A DNA stretch of 64,000 nt from Gliomastix tumulicola (lineage: Eukaryota > Ascomycota > Sordariomycetes > Hypocreales > Bionectriaceae). The position numbers and the translations under genes are program-made. The stretch is from contig BCHX01000003.1 in NCBI GenBank assembly GCA_001599755.1, positions 4,425,782-4,489,781 on the forward strand, in the 5' to 3' direction. The notes under the pieces were generated by a model that was not told the DNA's origin, did no database searches, and worked only from the letters and a program-made list of their open reading frames with translations. This document shows, one piece after another, positions 22,066-33,035 of this stretch (positions are counted from its first letter, which is position 1; each line of letters starts with the position of its first letter).

Positions 22066-23156
22066 TCACTCACCATAATAGGCATGAAGATGACCACTCA
22101 ACCAGCCACCCGTCCACGCATTTTGCATGAAATCCGTGCTTACAAGGCAGGACGCGGATGTCATCCTGATCTTTGAAGTCTTCAGTGCAGACGCTACATA
22201 TCTGGTAATCCACTCTCTCGCCTGCTTCACCTCTCCCAGACGATGCTGGAGCTCTATGCCATTGCTCGTGTCTTTCCCATCGTCCCCTCCCTTTTTAGAC
22301 GCGTACTGGACGATAGGGAGCGTATCTAGTAATGCTCGGGCGATACCCTGGATACGGGTCTGCGCTGGCTGTGAACCCTGCTGGCGTCTTGATCCGTACA
22401 TCTCCGGGTTCTGACGCGCTCTGATGACGCCGAAAGCCAGAATCATGGCAAGTAGTATAGCAAGGACTCCCTAAACTCCGCAAAATGCGAAGAGTATGAT
22501 TTTCTGCTTGCCATCGTGGCCCCCTTTGTCCTCTGATGCGTCCGATGATGCGGTGCTGCCTGTAATGAATACCTGCATTGCCCCGGAGCGGCCGCCGTGT
22601 CTAGAGATGAAGGAAATCGCACCGCCGGCCCCACGGGCTCCAAGTATCGTGAATACACTGGTATAGTTGCTGATTTCGCCTTCCAGCCAGCACCAGTCGC
22701 CGGTAAGTGTGTACAAGATGATGGCCTCGTGGTCATGTCGCAACAGTGTTTGAAGAATGGCAGCGGTATCCGAGGAAGTATTGTTGGCAGTTAGGCCGCA
22801 TGATAAGTAGACAACCATGCCCCCGTTATATAACGCATGAACGTTAGAAATATCTGCGGCTACTCCAACAGCGGCGATATCGACTTGCTGCGACCAAAAC
22901 CCGTTGGGGTTAGTAGGAATTGGGGGCCCCTGGGGGGAGGATGGCCTCGTACCCGCGGTTCTGTGCTCTGGAAGGGTAGCGCTATTTTGTGAGTAAAGGT
23001 GTCGGCATCGGCCTCACCTGGCAGGAACAGACGGGTTGAGAGATTTGCTGTTGGTATTTGGCCGTGATGCTGAGGATAAACGACTACACTCCCAGCCAGA
23101 ACAACGGACAGGTTCAGTACTATCTGCAGCAGAAAAGATATCTGCAGCAATCCCAT
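22066..23156 (-). pseudogene. PA-TM-RING-type membrane ubiquitin-ligase homologue, decayed and RING-less
   Basis: The N-terminus at 23156 is a signal peptide (MGLLQISFLLQIVLNLSVVLA), followed by a lumenal region with a protease-associated-like segment (NGFWSQQVDIAAVG, NVHALYNGG), a membrane helix (ILFAFCGV*GVLAILLAMIL) and the juxtamembrane block EMYGSRRQQGSQPAQTRIQG, then ALLDTLPIVQY, conserved in fungal PA-TM-RING E3 ligases. Breaks: a one-base frame change in a C-rich run near 22920, an in-frame TAG inside the membrane helix (about 22470; TGG to TAG would explain it), and only a vestige of the first RING Cys pair (ASCLVSTDF). No downstream RING was found. Such proteins normally ubiquitinate vacuolar or endosomal membrane cargo. 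Confidence 0.65.
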
Positions 23157-23784
23157 GGCTTAGGGACGGCAACAATCGGTCTAAGCTCTGAGGGAGGTGA
23201 GCTTTAGTGATTCAATATTGCGAATTCTCGTCGGAATAAGTACCCGTATGCACATCGAGGCACGGAATCTAGTCCGCCATCATCCCTGTCCATCTAGCAA
23301 CGACTTCGTCGGCCGGCGGCCTCATGCAGCACTTGTCTTGCATAGCGGTCACGGAAACTGGGGACGCTAACAGGGGGTTTCATCACTCTCATTATGGTCC
23401 ATGGCGGAGCTTCGGGGGAGCGGGGAATCCGGCCAATACCTGCTCCAAGTAGGTGCTACATACGTGGCGCTCAAGTACTCCGTGTTAGTATCTCAGCTAT
23501 TGACACCGTGAGTTCAACTCTATTGCAGCCCACCGCGCGCCAAGCGTCGAGGTAACAGCTAATCCTATGACCCCCCTTACGGCTTGGCCGCCATCTGGCG
23601 GATTACCTTATTTCCTTGACGTACGCATCACTCCTCTTGGACAATATAGCTAGCTGACTTACCTCGCCATCTTGTGTTGAGTTAATTACACGTCTTGCCG
23701 ATAACGAGTTTTCTTCGAGGTCCCCAAGGTCCTCCACGCGGCACCAGGGACTCTTCGCACTTTTCCTATTCATCAGTAGCATTC
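23157..23784. other. Intergenic, divergent
   Basis: About 630 bp between the RING-like pseudogene and the next + strand gene. The following frame is open back to 23695, so the N-terminus of that gene may start there instead of at 23785. Confidence 0.4.
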
Positions 23785-24495
23785 ATGGCCGTCACTGAAC
23801 TATCTGTGTACCCGCTGAAGCAGGGCCATGACCCCCTCTCCTTCCTCGAAGACCTAATGCAATTTCTCGAAGCTCAGGACGAATGGATATCCCAACGCTA
23901 CCCTCAGATGGTCGATGACGTCGACATTGGCACCGCCAACGACAACTTCAGCAATGCTTTCATCGCAAAGCCCGAACCGTCAGACCTGGCCATCACCACG
24001 CAGTGGGACAACTTGGAGCATCTCCAGGAGTGGGCCGAGAGCGAATTGTTCCTCACCGTGTTCGGGCGCATGGCCCGGCACTTCTCATCGGACCGGCCTG
24101 CCTANCATATGTTTACGGAGCCACGGGAAGAGCCTGGNACGGGGCTTCCTGCCNTCATACTTTCTTGCCCTGACGTATACGTCCACCGCATAAGCCTGCG
24201 CCATGCCACNGACGACAAGGAGGATGNTGATNCAGGCGGNAAGGTGCNAGGGAAGGCGCGAGAGATGACNATNTCAGACNCCCGACGCTCCGTGTTGAAG
24301 CAGTTGGAATATTCCTGGGCGGCCTGGGAGGCTCAACCGCTCGCGCGCGACTGGATGGGGGCAGAGCAGAAGCTTGTGGTCTTCACAATGGGCAGTGATC
24401 TGCAGATCGATCGAGCATTGGAAGGCACGGGCTTAACGCTNCACCATATTGAGAGCGGTGGCTTTCAGCCGCTTGGCCTGGCAAGCTTTCCATGA
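23785..24495 (+). CDS. Hypothetical soluble protein, possibly a dimeric alpha/beta-barrel (ABM-like) type
   Basis: 236 codons starting MAVTELSVYPLKQGHD, a typical first strand of small ABM/stress-response barrel proteins in fungi; an upstream ATG at 23695 would add 30 residues of poor composition. Later parts (TQWDNLEHLQEWAESE; MGAEQKLVVFTMGSD) fit a duplicated ferredoxin-like fold. No catalytic residues can be named. About a dozen isolated N bases occur between 24105 and 24442 without disturbing the frame. The family call is tentative. Confidence 0.55.
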   Translation: MAVTELSVYPLKQGHDPLSFLEDLMQFLEAQDEWISQRYPQMVDDVDIGTANDNFSNAFIAKPEPSDLAITTQWDNLEHLQEWAESELFLTVFGRMARHFSSDRPAXHMFTEPREEPXTGLPAXILSCPDVYVHRISLRHAXDDKEDXDXGXKVXGKAREMXXSDXRRSVLKQLEYSWAAWEAQPLARDWMGAEQKLVVFTMGSDLQIDRALEGTGLTXHHIESGGFQPLGLASFP

Positions 24496-25620
24496 TGTGT
24501 GAAGCGCCGTAGGTTGCTCCGTGATTCCGGGGTACAGATTATCTCTAAGTCAACCTCACTAGGTTACGTTGATGGCGGCCGAGAGAGGCTTTGGTGCTCG
24601 GAACTAGTTGTCTAGATAGCTATGCAAAGCGCCATTGCCGAGGCCTTGTACCGAATCGCAGAATTGGCAGCCCCTGGGGGTCAAGAGACCTTCAACAGTG
24701 AACCTAAGAGTTCATCCCCCCCGAGTGCAGGGACACCATGGGTTTTCGTCGCCGCTACCCAGGCCCCCGTGTTCCATGTCGACGTTAAGATGCACAGTAG
24801 TGATGGTGGTGGATGCGCTGAGGTTATCATATGGAGCAAGATTGGCATTAGGTCTACAGATACACTACAGGGCATCTGCCAGATAGTCACGGTTCCGCAG
24901 AGCTTGGTCAATACGTACGTACTGAACCCGGTTTCAACGCAATATTTGGGATTACGGGGTAAGACGAAGTTTAGGATGGAATAATTATGATGATGATGCC
25001 ATTGATGTTTTCCTGAACTCTTGCAACTGCTCTCACTTGTGGCTATTAGACTAGGAGCGGAGGGCCAATATTCATCTTCCTAGAATTGTCGCCTCGATTT
25101 CGCTTTTACAGTCGGAGATGACGACCGCAGAGTCTACATGCCCAGGCTTTCTATCCATAATCCATATTCCACATGGACGGTTTTTCGTATGGATTATGGA
25201 ATATCAGCCGTATGGAACTGATTTTATACGTATGGAAAATCAAGAAATGACGTCATATACTTCTTAAAATGGAGCCAACCCGAATTTGGAGCGGGACACC
25301 GTCATCGATCCCACAAGATGGTACATCCCGCCCCAGAAAAGACCTTCTCGTACTTAGGTTCAGACAAGATGTCGACGGCCGGCCGGGAGTGCCGCGTAGA
25401 TTTATTACTACTCTTCGTGGAGCTCCTAAGCAAGATTAACCCAGCCGGCAAACTTCAGACCAGCGCTTAAGAACAGAGGAAGACGCTATTTCAACTCGTA
25501 AAGAGTGAAAAGCCCGCTGGTTCGGCTGGACGAAATATTCTCCCGAGTAGAATCGATGGAAGGATGAATCGGCAATAAGCTCATGGTGAGGTCTCGGAGC
25601 CGAATCTGAACTTGCTGAGA
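24496..25620. other. Intergenic with short palindromes
   Basis: It contains a perfect inverted repeat of TCCATAATCCAT (25154-25165 and 25189-25200) followed by CGTATGGA repeated at 25186, 25209 and 25229. A 120-codon frame at 24622-24984 is open but resembles nothing I recognise. Confidence 0.4.
25154..25236. repeat. 12-bp inverted repeat plus three CGTATGGA copies
   Basis: The two arms are exact reverse complements with a 23-nt loop, and CGTATGGA recurs three times at 20-23 bp spacing. It could be a protein-binding cluster or a mobile-element remnant. Confidence 0.6.
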
Positions 25621-25675
25621 GATTTGTGCGGACCCACTGCGATATTTGTGCGGGCCCACTGCGGTATTTGTGCGG
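25621..25675. repeat. Short tandem repeat, ~22-bp unit, 2.5 copies
   Basis: ATTTGTGCGG(A/G)CCCACTGC repeats twice and begins a third time (TATTTGTGCGG). Confidence 0.8.
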
Positions 25676-26037
25676 CAACGTCCTGCAACCCTTGCCTGAC
25701 TTCCTTCAGGGTGGACCAGACCTGTGGCAAAATACGCTAGAAGAAACCCTGCGGGGAGCACTATTTGGTGCTGCAGTAACTCGCTTTGATCCAAGTGGCC
25801 CCACTGGATGTGATAATTGTGCCGTATTGCTCTCTGCAAACTGTGCACTAACCCTTATGTCCTGTTGTTAACCATTCTCTTACAGCAAGAATGCAGTTTA
25901 CAACCCTTTAACTCATGCGGCGGCAATGCAATATTCTTCTTTAGGTCGCCGCTGCCCAGTTCTCAGAATCCCTCGATTTGGGGTTCTCACTGCAAACCCT
26001 ACACTCGTGAGCCTGACCCGACCATTTCAACGCCGTA

Positions 26038-26734
26038 ATGCATCTTATTCCAGCTTCCCCGATGCGACTATTTGTCGCCAAAGTGCCAGCATACACTTTG
26101 ACTTCAAATGTCGCCCGGTTGAGGGGACCACTAGGCCTCACCGGCCATTTACTGAGGAGGATGCAATGCACGCAATCTGAGAAGAAGTCGCGATGTCAGA
26201 AGATTACAGCAACAACGACCCCTGCGGGATTTTGGTCTTCAAGGCCGGTGTGGAAAAGAGCCATGATAAACACCATACGATGTCTCGTAGGTTGCACAAT
26301 CGGGGACTTTTCCGAAATGTGGTATCTTCAAGCCGCTCACCCAGACATCGGCACGAGCACCATTATGGCTATTTCTAGTGCGTACCCCCTTTCATACCCT
26401 TGCTAAGGCCTCCCCGATATTGAATGTGCATCCTTTTCTAGTGGCCAGCGGCGTTACGACATCTCTCCTGCTCGAGACGACTCTCTTACGATACGGCCGT
26501 GACCGGCTTCCCTTGGTGGCTGCTGCAAGGACAGCAGCGGGAATGAGTATGATATCGATGTTAACCATGGAGCTGGCACAAAACATGGTTGATTACCATC
26601 TCACTGGCGGCTTGGTCCAATTTGATTCTCCGGCTTTCTGGTTGGCTGCGCTGGTCTCCATGCTGGCCGGGTTGCTGTCGCCACTGCCTTACAATTATCA
26701 CGGACTGAGGAAGTTTGGCAAGGGGTGCCATTAG
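26038..26734 (+). CDS. DUF4396-like small membrane protein
   Basis: Two exons, 26038-26377 and 26442-26734 (64-bp GT-AG intron), give 210 aa in phase. The block NTIRCLVGCTIGDFSEMWYL is the characteristic N-terminal helix of DUF4396 proteins; the second exon carries ARTAAGMSMISMLTMELAQN and a last hydrophobic segment ending LPYNYHGLRKFGKG. Four membrane helices are likely. The Cys, Met and His content and the position next to a copper ATPase hint at metal handling, but the family has no established function. The N-terminus is uncertain: another frame starting at 25926 encodes a more typical mitochondrial-looking presequence (RPFQRRNASYSSF) and could be an upstream exon. Confidence 0.65.
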
Positions 26735-27540
26735 GGGATTCAAAGTGTATCAATATGATGCGACGGGACACAGATAATTCCTACAACGGATTGTAGGACT
26801 GGGCTCTCTCTTCGCTCCACGCTGACTATTTGCCATTTGTCACTGTTTCATAGCATCCCTCATTAATTCTCCAGTGGCCAGATATCGAATATCGAGGGCC
26901 AGATAGATAGCGAAGAACGCACTGTTTGCGTGTAGATGGCAATTTTGCACAAAAAGGACGCCCCCCTTAATTAGTAGAGAGTTTCTGCGTAATTCTAGAA
27001 TTTGTCCTTAACCCATGAATGCAATATTATCGCGCTAGCAAGGCTGTCTTGTAGAGTTCAGCGCGCACTCAATTCTAGATAAGTACGGAGCACCGGGCTT
27101 GTAGAAATCACTGTTGCTTTTGCTCGCGCAGATATTGCATTCTTCACTATCAGGCCCTAACTAGTAATGGCCATAACAGCGCCTCGCTCAATTTAGTTAT
27201 CATGTCGAGTAAGGAGGTACACTGATTCTGGCTCCGCTGCTTTTCTTGGCTTCAGCGTGTGGAAGCTACGGACTCTTCCCCACCTGGTGGCGACAGATGA
27301 CCACTCGACGCACAAATATCGCAGCTAAAGCGCTGAATTAATAAGCTGCCCTATTGGTGCTGGACAATGACCAATCCCCTTATTTGCCAGATCTGTCTGG
27401 AACGCTCCATTTCTTAGCATTCCTTAGAGCTCACGATGCATATTTAAGAGCAGTGATTAACCACACCATATTCCTCCCAATCCAAAGCAGTCTCCCTTAT
27501 TGCAACAACTCGCTTACTGGATTGCTAGTTGCCAATTATC
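26735..27540. promoter_or_regulatory. Upstream region of the copper ATPase
   Basis: An 806-bp spacer. TTTTGCTC at 27118-27125 matches the core of yeast-type copper-response sites (Mac1/Cuf1 TTTGCTC). A single hit has little weight. No gene is seen. Confidence 0.3.
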
Positions 27541-30500
27541 ATGGCTTCCCAGAACATTTCCGATTCCTCGGCCCTAGGACCGCACCTGACTACCACATTT
27601 CTCGTTCCAAGCCTCCATTGCTCAACATGTGCATCATTCATCGAGGCCCTCATCCATCGCATTGATCACGAAGCCCTCATCGAGACGTCGATTGTCTCTC
27701 ACAGCGTCACGATCCGCCACAGTCCCAATGCCAACATATCAAAGATGATACGAGCCTTGGGCGAGTCGGGTTATGAGGTACACACGGTCGCCGTAGACCC
27801 CGAAGCCCAATCGGCAATTCAATCCACTGCCGGCACAGGCACAGCAGACGATGACTTTGTGATCGGCGGCTGGTTTAGCCACGCAGCAAAATCGTGGAAT
27901 CTCGTGGGACGTTTCAAGCAAACTAAAGCCAAGAAGCGTCACGTACACAACTGCATGGAATGTAGCATGAAAAGCAAGCCATCTAGGAGCCCGGAGCCTG
28001 AACTTGAATCTTCTTCCGACGAGACTTCTCTGGGCCCCGTCATTGTCGTGGATTCCGATGCTTCTGCTACAGCTCAGCTATTTCAAGCGACAGTCGCCAT
28101 CGATGGCATGAGCTGCAGCTCCTGTGTCGGCAAGATCACAGAGTCTTTGATGTCACAGTCTTGAGTTGAGGCTGCAGATGTCGCTCTATTGACTCGCACA
28201 GCTCTGGTCCGGTTTTATCAGGCCGACAAACAAGAAGAGATTATCCAGCTTATTGAGAGCGCTGGCTATGACGCGAAAATCGAACGTGTCGAAAAGCTAG
28301 GGGCGACCTCCAAAACTCGGGATACCTCTAAGGATGTTTGGCGGGCCCAGCTCTCGATCGGTGGTATGAGTTGCAGCTCCTGTGTGGGAAAGATCACGGA
28401 TGCAGTTAAGGCTCATACCTGGGCCAAAACTGTCGACGTCAACCTCCTCACTAGCAGTGCAACAGTTTCGTTTGAGGATAGAAGCCACCTGGGCGCGCTG
28501 ATTTCCACCATCAGCGCTGCGGGATACGAGGCTAAGCTGAGCGACTTGATCAACACGAGTTTGGTCGGAGTCCACAGTTCTCGACGAACGGTCCAGATAC
28601 GCGTGGATGAGATGTATTGCGAACACTGCCCTGATCGGGTCGTCGCGGCACTCCAAGGCATGGAATCGTCAGTGGAGATCGATGAGAAACCAACTCTCGC
28701 CAACCCGATTATGACTGTTTCCTACANCCCTGAGGCGCCAAAATTCACGATACGGTCAATCATCGCCGCCGTTTCCGCCGTCGATGNAGCTCTGCACCCG
28801 ATTATCTATCATCCGCCTACCATCGAAGAGCGATCNAGGCAGATGCATGCTAGCAGTCGAAANCGACTGCTTTATCGCCTTTTACTATCCGTCGCTGCNG
28901 CCATTCCTGGATTGATCATCGGAATCGTATATATGACACTCGTTCCAGAACATGACCCGNATCGCNTGTATCTGATGGAGAAGCTAAANGGAGTGTCGCG
29001 CGCAGAGTGGTCATTGCTGGTTCTTTCGACCCCNGTCTACTTTTTTGGGGCCGANATCTTCCATCGACGCACCCTCAAGGAGCTATACGCCATGTGGAAG
29101 CCTAGCAGCCCGGTCCCTCTTNTCCGCCGATTCTACAGGTTTGGCAGNATGGATATGTTAGTTTCCTTTGCAACCACGATTGCATATTTCGCCTCCATTG
29201 CGGAACTTGTCATTGCCGCAACCAGGCAGCATGACATGNTGATGAATATNCCCGAGAAGATGCCATATTTTGACTCTGTTATTTTTCTCACCATGTTCCT
29301 GCTGGCCGGCCGCCTGATCGAGGCTTACAGCAAAGCGAAAACCGGCGAAGCAGTTGACAAACTAGTCGATTTACGACCGAAGGAGGCTCTTCTAGTGACA
29401 CCTTCGGACGAAATANATGGTGGCAGCCANACTACNAAAGTCCCCATCGACACACTCGAATCTGGGGATAGAGTCGTTGTCGTACACGGTGGATCTCCAC
29501 CCTGGGATGGTATACTTCTCGACAANGAGGCTGAATTCGCCGAAGCNAGTTTGACCGGAGAATCGAGGCCNGTCACAAAGTCGACAGGAGACGAGATATA
29601 TTCTGGCACGGTTAACAAGGGTGCTNCGATCACCATGCGAATTCACGGTGCAGCAGGCGACTCCTTACTTGATAGNATTATCCGGGTTGTNAGGGAAGGC
29701 CAGGCNAAGCGNGCCCCTATTGAACGANTGGCGGACACGATAACTGGCTACTTTGTGCCCTTCGTGACTTTGGTCGCCATAGTCACCTGGCTCACCTGGC
29801 TCGGTCTCGGCCTTTCCGGGCGACTTCCAGAGGACTATAAGGATGTCGAGGTCGGGGGTTGGCCCTTCTGGTCCCTGCAATTCGCAATCGCCATCTTTGT
29901 NATTGCCTGTCCTTGCGGTATTGGTCTCGCTGCACCGACGGCCCTGTTTGTCGGTGGTGGTCTCGCCGCAAAACATGGCATCCTTGCGAAGGGCGGCGGC
30001 GAGGCATTTCAAGACGCCAGCGACATTGACATAATCNTGTTCGACAAGACGGGTACTCTCACAGAAGGGGGGGACTTGAAGCTTACAGACCACCNGTTCA
30101 TCAAGTCAAGTATAGACAAGTGGGGAGAGGAGAGCCTACTAGCTTGTCTTGGAGAGATGGAGCGCAATAGCAGTCATCCAATTNGCAAAGCCATTGTTTC
30201 CTTCTGCGAGGCANGGGGTCTCAAAAGTGTGACGCCACAGGAGGTTCAGGAAATCCCAGGCAAAGGCATGCGAGCAACTTTTGTTGCCAACGAAACGTCN
30301 TCCGTAATGGAAATGATTGTCGGGAACGAGGCCCTCATGACGGATTACGGTGTCANCTTCGATNCTGCAACCATCTCGACCCTAGACTCTTGGAAAGATC
30401 AGGCCAAGTCTGTTGTTCTTGTTGCAGCGGGGGCTTTGAANTCAGACGGAGGTCTCGTGCCAGTGGCCATTTTCTCAACATCGGACCCCATTCGTGCCGA

Positions 30501-31161
30501 GTCGCNTTCTGTCATCGACTCACTACGAGCTCGTGGTGTCGATGTATGGATGATTTCTGGAGACAACCCCAAGACAGCNCACGCTGTGNGTGCCATGGTA
30601 GCCATNCCTCCCGACCACATTATCGCGGGCGTCCTCCCGGAGCAGAAGGCCGACAGAGTGAAGTATCTTCAAAGCAGTCAACCAAAACGACANAAGGGAA
30701 GATTCTACTTTGGTGGTCAATCCAAGAAGCGAGCCATTGTGGCTATGGTCGGCGACGGCGTGAACGATTCGCCGGCATTGACAGCCGCCGATGTGGGCAT
30801 CGCAATTGGGGCCGGCTCTGATGTTGCCATTTCTGCTGCCGAATTTATCCTGATCAACTCTGACCTCAACTCGCTTCTGACATTGGTCCAGCTCAGCCGC
30901 GCTGTTTTCAGGCGTGTCAAGTTCAACTTCGGCTGGGCCAGCGTCTACAATTTGGTCGCACTGCCAATTGCCGCCGGTGTACTCTATCCCGTGAAGACCG
31001 GCGGTTCTTACACACGCTTAGATCCCGTTTGGGCGAGCTTGGCTATGGCACTTAGCAGTGTGAGCGTCATCTGTAGCAGTCTGCTGCTTAGAACAAATCT
31101 TCCCTTGGTGGGTTTCCGCAATTCTCCGAAAGAAGAGGCGGCGGTGGCCCCGAGCGAATGA
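27541..31161 (+). CDS. crpA-like: Copper-exporting P1B-type ATPase, CrpA-like, with one in-frame TGA
   Basis: Continuous in one frame for 1207 codons apart from TGA at 28162-28164 (codon 208). Metal-binding HMA motifs: HCSTC, two GMSCSSC and EMYCEHC. Then a membrane domain with SMDMLVS, the actuator motif LTGES (~29550), transmembrane CPC in ACPCGIGLAAPTA (~29910), phosphorylation site DKTGTLTEGG (~30040), SSHPI, ISGDNPKT and GDGVND (~30750). This is the fungal plasma-membrane copper detoxification pump type (A. fumigatus CrpA is ~1.2 kaa). The stop splits the second HMA domain: ...TESLMSQS*VEAADVALL. TGG or CGA to TGA would explain it. Downstream sequence is well conserved, so the stop is recent, an assembly error, or the upstream HMA part is dispensable. 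Dozens of isolated N bases at 28727-30693 do not shift the frame. Confidence 0.85.
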
Positions 31162-31769
31162 TTGATTATGGAAGAATGAGAGGGAATACAGCCTGAAGAT
31201 TGCGAGACAGGTAGGCCATTTGGCCAGTGGCTATATCTGCATTTGAAAGAGTATGTTTGTTATCTGGAGTGGCGTTTGATTTCGTGTCATTTGCCTGGTT
31301 CTTTCGAAAATGGGTGATAGAGGCTCTGAAGGTGAACCTGGGCGGGAAGGCGTACAAGCCCCCCCAAGCCCCCCCCCCTTTTTGGCGGGGGATCTCGCGG
31401 CGAGCGTGGGTTAACGGGAGATCGTGGCGGCCCGGGGGGGAGGACCTGTGGGGCCTCGTGGCGATCGTGGTCCAAGGGGGGATCATGGCCAGAAAACTCA
31501 CCAAGTACGCTCAACTTTGTGGTTGTCAACATTCCACTAACTCGAGATAAGGAGACGGCACTTCCTATTCCAGCATTAACATCAATCACATACAGCACCG
31601 CAATATTACGCGTACATGGACATGGTGAGGCTACTCCCTCTGATATTGGCGCTTCTGCCTCAACCTTAGAAGACTTATCTATCCTAGGTTATCGAGGATT
31701 ATGGAATAAGGGCATGAAAAAGCTTAGAATAAGTATTGGAAGAGTTCTGTCCATTTCCATTACATCCTT
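31162..31769. other. Intergenic between convergent sequences
   Basis: It contains a C/G-rich homopolymer-prone tract (about 31360-31450) and otherwise nothing recognised. Confidence 0.4.
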
Positions 31770-32493
31770 ATGATCTTAAGCGCCTTGTCTAGTCGCTCAA
31801 TGGTAACTTTGAGGCTTTCTCTGCGATCGCGACTCTCCGAGTCCTCTCCAGCCACCTCCTCAAGTTCTTCGGGTGTCATCCCCACTATGAGCCGTTCGCA
31901 GAGCACAGTCAATGGCGAGCCTGGCACCAACAGGAGGAAATGGTCAACACTCTGCCGGCAGACCTCGTCAACGAACCGGGGTTGCGCGATTTCATAGTAG
32001 GCGCGGAGTCCGTCATGGATATCGCGACCAGTGCCATCACCGGAATTACCGGCCCCAGTAATTTTCGTAAAGCCTGCTTCAAAGGCTTACAGGATACCCA
32101 TTGAACCTCTTTCTTGAGACTATCTTCGGTATCGTATGCAAAGCGAACGTCCGCGCCCTGCTCAACGTCGTCTGCACGAGCCGTCCTCAGGTCGCGAAGG
32201 ACGTTACTGAAGGCCGGGTTGTATGTCATTACACTTTCGTCGAGCTCGATACCGAGTAAAAAGTCAGTGTAGCGCATGGCATCTCGGTAACTCTGCTGCA
32301 GTCTTTCTACAATGAATTCCCACAGTTGGCTGCGAATGGCGGGGTTCTGACAGGAGATCTTAATGGCCGTTCGTATAAAGTGGTGAACAACGAGGATGGC
32401 GTTTGGGTCGTCTGCTCTAGCCAACGGACGCCATTTTTGACTGGGAATGTACGTGTCTGTCGGAAGAGAGCGCATCCTCCAGTTCGAGGTCAT
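31770..32493 (-). pseudogene. Dynamin-superfamily GTPase, C-terminal remnant (stalk + GED)
   Basis: On the minus strand a stalk-like segment (LWEFIVERLQQSYRDAMRYT, then FLLGIELDESVMTYN) is followed, after a frame change near 32060-32100, by a GTPase effector domain: DGLRAYYEIAQPRFVDEVCR, HFLLLVPGSPLTVLC, then EELEEVAGEDSESRDRR and a terminal IERLDKALKII helix ending near 31770. The N-terminal GTP-binding domain (~300 aa) is absent; the sequence upstream to 32876 is open in pieces but does not look like dynamin. Fungi carry many dispersed dynamin-like paralogues, and this is a truncated, frameshifted one. Confidence 0.7.
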
Positions 32494-33035
32494 CCTTGAT
32501 CGAGGGGATGGAGAAGGTGATCTTTCCGTCAGAAAGGTCTTCCCTCTTTACGCCATAGATCCATGATCCGCTAATTGTTTCCATTATCCTTCCGCCGTCT
32601 CTATACGTGCACAACCACAAGCGGACGACACCATGGCCCACATTAAGCATTGATGACGGACTTCTCGAGGATATGACCTACCTACAGTACATACAACATG
32701 ACGTCCGTTGTAGCATCAATTGGGTTGTAGAAACCCCCCGGGCCTTCCTCCTTCCCAGTGAGTGTTAGGCCAAGCCGGACGAGCGGGCCAATATCAGAAG
32801 TGACCCAGTTGCTCGAAGTACAGCGGACTATGTTGGTCCCCAGCGGATCGTGTGACGTCTCTCCAGGGCCGGCCATATGAGAACACCCAGCCAGCTTGTG
32901 GTGAGGCGCGAGGGGTGGTTATCGGTCCTTTTCCTATCCTGACGTATCAGCGAGGCTGACTCGGACATGCCGGCTGTGTTAGTCCAGAATGATAGCTACC
33001 TAACCAATATCTCCTCCTACGTTGCATCCACTCCC
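32494..33035. other. Unidentified protein-like fragments
   Basis: Minus-strand open segments at 32494-32650 and 32682-32876 have natural-looking composition (SWIYGVKREDLSDGKITF; GGFYNPIDATTDVML) but no start, stop or family could be fixed. They may be parts of a gene fused to or disrupted next to the dynamin remnant. Confidence 0.3.

Noticed and set aside
24622..24984. A 120-codon open frame on the + strand
   Set aside because: No recognisable domain, no clear introns or homologue-like blocks; open frames of this length arise by chance at this GC content.
28162..28164. Selenocysteine or programmed readthrough of the ATPase TGA
   Set aside because: Pezizomycotina are not known to use selenocysteine, the following bases (GTT) are not the CTA readthrough context, and similar stops in neighbouring genes favour mutation or error.
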